Below, in pieces: positions 62,221-64,000 of a DNA stretch of 64,000 bases. The notes under the pieces are model-generated. The model saw only the letters and a program-made list of their open reading frames with translations. It did not search any database and had not been told where the DNA came from. Made by a program: the position numbers and the translations under genes. This stretch comes from Pseudolabrys sp. Lineage in GTDB: Bacteria > Pseudomonadota > Alphaproteobacteria > Rhizobiales > Xanthobacteraceae. The first letter of the stretch is position 1. Each line of letters starts with the position of its first letter. The stretch is from positions 1 to 64,000 of the forward strand of contig JAFIGS010000029.1 of assembly GCA_017849615.1 (NCBI GenBank), given 5' to 3'.

Positions 62221-62883
62221 ATGCGCACTCTTACCGCCATCGGCGCCGCTCTCGCCGTCGTGGGCATCGCTACCGCCGCGTCGGCGGCCGACATGCCGGT
62301 CCGTAACTACACCAAGGCGCCGGCCTATGCGCCGCCGGCCCTTTACAACTGGACTGGTTTCTACGCCGGCGTGAACGCTGGCGGCGCCTGGTCGCGCGCC
62401 GGCACCAACTTCGGCGACGCCTCGGGCTTCGTCGGCGGTGGTCAGATCGGCTACAACTGGCAGGCCATGGGTAGCCCGCTAGTGCTCGGCCTCGAAGCCG
62501 ACTTCCAGGGCACCTCGCTGAAGAACACCGCCTCGGCGGCTGGCATCACCGGCGAAGCCAAGGTTCCGGCCTTCGGCACCGTGCGCGGCCGCATCGGCTA
62601 CGCCTGGGATCGCTTCATGGTGTACGGCACCGGCGGCTGGGCTTACAGCAACACCAAGGCCACCGTCTCCGGCCCGGCCGGTTCGGTCTCCGACTCGCGT
62701 TGGGGTTCGGGCTACACCCTGGGCGGCGGCGCGGAATGGGCCTTCATGGGTCCGTGGAGCCTCAAGGCCGAGTACCTCTACGTCAAGGCCCGCAGCGTCG
62801 ACCTGACCCTCGGCGGCGTTCCGTTCAGCACCGGCGACTACCACTACAACGTGGTGCGCGCCGGCCTGAACTACCGCTTCTAA
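62221..62883 (+). CDS. Outer-membrane beta-barrel protein, copy 2
   Basis: A 220-residue porin-like protein with a signal peptide ending near AASAAD, barrel start YNWTGFYAGVNAGGAWSRAG and C-terminal end VRAGLNYRF. GGAGG precedes the ATG at 62221; the longer frame upstream is non-coding. It is about as long as copy 3 and shares SLKAEYLYV with it. It should sit in the outer membrane as a small passive channel or structural barrel. It lacks the cysteines of copy 1. A terminator follows. Confidence 0.9.
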   Translation: MRTLTAIGAALAVVGIATAASAADMPVRNYTKAPAYAPPALYNWTGFYAGVNAGGAWSRAGTNFGDASGFVGGGQIGYNWQAMGSPLVLGLEADFQGTSLKNTASAAGITGEAKVPAFGTVRGRIGYAWDRFMVYGTGGWAYSNTKATVSGPAGSVSDSRWGSGYTLGGGAEWAFMGPWSLKAEYLYVKARSVDLTLGGVPFSTGDYHYNVVRAGLNYRF

Positions 62884-62907
62884 GCCGAAGCCACTTCACT
62901 GCTCGGG

Positions 62908-62935
62908 AAAGGCCGGCCTTGCGCCGGCCTTTTTC
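62908..62935 (+). terminator. Rho-independent terminator after porin copy 2
   Basis: AAAGGCCGGC at 62908-62917 pairs with GCCGGCCTTT at 62923-62932, T-run to 62935. Confidence 0.9.
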
Positions 62936-63066
62936 TTTGCCTGCGTCCGCGGCGGCAGCGCCCCGCGATATTAACATCCCATAAAGACGACTCAACGCAC
63001 GGTCGGCGTCAGAGCATTCAAGCTCCGCGTAATGCGTGTCACTGTCACCAACCGATGAGGATCGCG

Positions 63067-63714
63067 ATGAAGCGCATTTATGCGTTGCTATTCGCTGGCG
63101 CCTGCATGCCGGCACTCGCAATGTCGACGGCCTCGGCCGCCGACCTGCCCTACAAAGCCCCCGCTCCGGCCTACTATGCGCCGGCGTTTTCGTGGACCGG
63201 CTTCTACGCCGGCATCAACGGCGGCTACGGCTGGTCGAGCTCCTTCGCCGACAACGCCAAGGGCGCGGTCTATGGCGGCCAGCTCGGCTACAACTGGCAG
63301 CTCGGCAGCTTCGTCCTCGGCCTCGAAGGCGACTTCCAGGGCTCGAGCATCAAGGCGTCGCAGAATCTCGGCGGCGGCGTCACCGTCGAAGGCAAGATTC
63401 CGGCTTTCGCCACGGTGCGTGGCCGCGTCGGCTACGCCTTCAACCGCGCACTGATCTACGGCACCGGCGGCTGGGCCTACACCGACTCCAAGCTGAAGAT
63501 TTCCGGCCCCGGCGGCTCGGCCGAAGCTTCGAACTGGAGCTCGGGATGGACGCTCGGCGGCGGCCTGGAATGGGCGGTCTGGGACCGCTGGAGCGTCAAG
63601 GGCGAATATCTCTACGTCGCCTCCGGCGACACGACCGTCACCATCGTCGGCGCCACGGCGAGCGGCAGCTACAAATACAACGTCGTCCGCGCCGGCCTGA
63701 ACTACCGGTTCTGA
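63067..63714 (+). CDS. Outer-membrane beta-barrel protein, copy 3
   Basis: A 215-residue porin-like protein: signal peptide ending near STASAAD, barrel start FSWTGFYAGINGGYGWSS and end VRAGLNYRF. The ATG at 63067, after GAGGATCGCG, is preferred to ATG 63055. It is closest to copy 2 (both carry LGLEGDFQGSS / LGLEADFQGTS and VRGRIGYAW / VRGRVGYAF). The tandem layout points to duplication. No cysteines outside the signal region. Confidence 0.9.
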   Translation: MKRIYALLFAGACMPALAMSTASAADLPYKAPAPAYYAPAFSWTGFYAGINGGYGWSSSFADNAKGAVYGGQLGYNWQLGSFVLGLEGDFQGSSIKASQNLGGGVTVEGKIPAFATVRGRVGYAFNRALIYGTGGWAYTDSKLKISGPGGSAEASNWSSGWTLGGGLEWAVWDRWSVKGEYLYVASGDTTVTIVGATASGSYKYNVVRAGLNYRF

Positions 63715-63735
63715 TCGAGGCGACAGCGACACTGA

Positions 63736-63762
63736 AAAGGGCCGGCCTCGCGCCGGCCCTTT
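63736..63762 (+). terminator. Rho-independent terminator after porin copy 3
   Basis: AAAGGGCCGGC at 63736-63746 pairs with GCCGGCCCTTT at 63752-63762, with a short T-rich tail. Confidence 0.85.
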
Positions 63763-63864
63763 ATTATTGGCGGAACGGCTCATGTGCCGCCCTTATCCCC
63801 GCTCCGCACCGCGCCGGTTGAAAGCTGCAGGAAACCCGCCCGCTGCCCCTAGCGAACCGGCCGC

Positions 63865-63879
63865 GTTCTCACTACGTTC
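63865..63879. promoter_or_regulatory. Candidate LexA (SOS) box upstream of probable uvrA
   Basis: GTTC (63865-63868), a 7-base spacer TCACTAC, GTTC (63876-63879): the alphaproteobacterial LexA consensus. It lies 84 bp before the ATG at 63964, a usual position for an SOS-regulated promoter. Confidence 0.6.
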
Positions 63880-63963
63880 CTACCTGTCGTGTGCTCCAGT
63901 GGACCCTGCGTTGGCCGCCGGAACGCCGGCTTTTTGCCGCGCCAACAGGTTCCTTCCCGTACC

Positions 63964-64000
63964 ATGACCGACAAGACCGCCAATTCCCTGTCGACCAAGC
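63964..64000 (+). CDS. uvrA: Start of a gene, probably uvrA (partial)
   Basis: Only the first 12 codons fit before the window ends (MTDKTANSLSTK). They carry no diagnostic motif. The call rests on context: a LexA-like box 84 bp upstream, and the marC, gyrA and ssb neighbours, beside which Rhizobiales usually carry uvrA. The weak upstream ribosome site is not distinctive. Any other SOS-regulated gene would fit equally well on the bases visible here. Confidence 0.45.
   Translation, partial: MTDKTANSLSTK

Overview
The window is about 64 kb of GC-rich, gene-dense chromosome from an alphaproteobacterium of the Rhizobiales (Hyphomicrobiales). It most resembles the Bradyrhizobium / Rhodopseudomonas / Pseudolabrys side of the order. 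That placement is inferred from gene content: a Bradyrhizobium-type ndvB/ndvC beta-glucan locus, phosphatidylcholine synthase, Omp25/Omp31-type porins, an IalB-family protein, the gyrA-coaD-PPIase-PPIase-queA-tgt block, palindromic dispersed repeats of rhizobial type, and two GTTC-N7-GTTC motifs that match the alphaproteobacterial LexA box. I see no insertion sequence, prophage, integrase, CRISPR array, rRNA or replication origin. The only tRNA I find is tRNA-Lys(UUU).

Layout. 0-3.2 kb: a multi-hairpin repeat, then a metallophosphoesterase and a Ser/Thr kinase fused to a universal-stress domain, then a secreted SH3/DUF1236 protein. 3.2-10 kb: a minus-strand run of DUF2182, DUF1326, phosphatidylcholine synthase, SDR oxidoreductase, quinone oxidoreductase, chromate transporter and an allantoate-amidohydrolase-like enzyme. 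10-15 kb: a UbiH-type hydroxylase, a CaiB/BaiF CoA-transferase, an AEC transporter and a divergent malyl-CoA-lyase-like enzyme, then hspQ. 15-21.6 kb: an IalB-family protein, an orphan YejA-like binding protein, a degenerate acyl-CoA synthetase, a degenerate GGDEF protein and a FrnE-like DsbA protein. 21.6-28 kb: mfd and sdhE facing recG. 28-33.9 kb: glmU, glmS, DUF502 and DUF805, then two small-family envelope proteins. 33.8-39.4 kb: the ndvC-ndvD-ndvB locus for cyclic or branched beta-1,3/1,6-glucan. 39.4-47.9 kb: an amidohydrolase, tRNA-Lys, cytochrome c, a cold-shock gene among several tiny hypothetical genes, a coiled-coil protein, a ceramidase-like protein, a Bug receptor and an amidohydrolase. 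47.9-56.3 kb: tgt, queA, two cyclophilins and coaD, then an ankyrin protein, a LysE exporter and gyrA. 56.3-64 kb: marC family, a CNNM/CorC protein, a DUF1772-like membrane protein, a MetX-like secreted hydrolase, ssb, three tandem porins, and the first 37 bases of a gene that is probably uvrA.

Functional themes. Envelope biogenesis dominates: UDP-GlcNAc supply (GlmS/GlmU), periplasmic glucans (Ndv), phosphatidylcholine, porins and exported proteins. A second theme is genome maintenance (Mfd, RecG, GyrA, SSB, probable UvrA). A third is queuosine tRNA modification (QueA, Tgt), with PPIases and CoaD in the same run.

No large undescribed multi-gene system stands out. The observations most worth checking are: the possible loss of every zinc ligand in Tgt; the ssb/uvrA pair apparently split by three porin genes, with a LexA-like box at each end; a catalytically doubtful acyl-CoA synthetase and GGDEF protein side by side; a hairpin that buries the ribosome-binding site of the FrnE-like gene; several dispersed-repeat families, one of which encodes the C-terminus of QueA; and a palindrome over a candidate ndvB promoter. 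All functional calls are from reading the sequence, with no database search.
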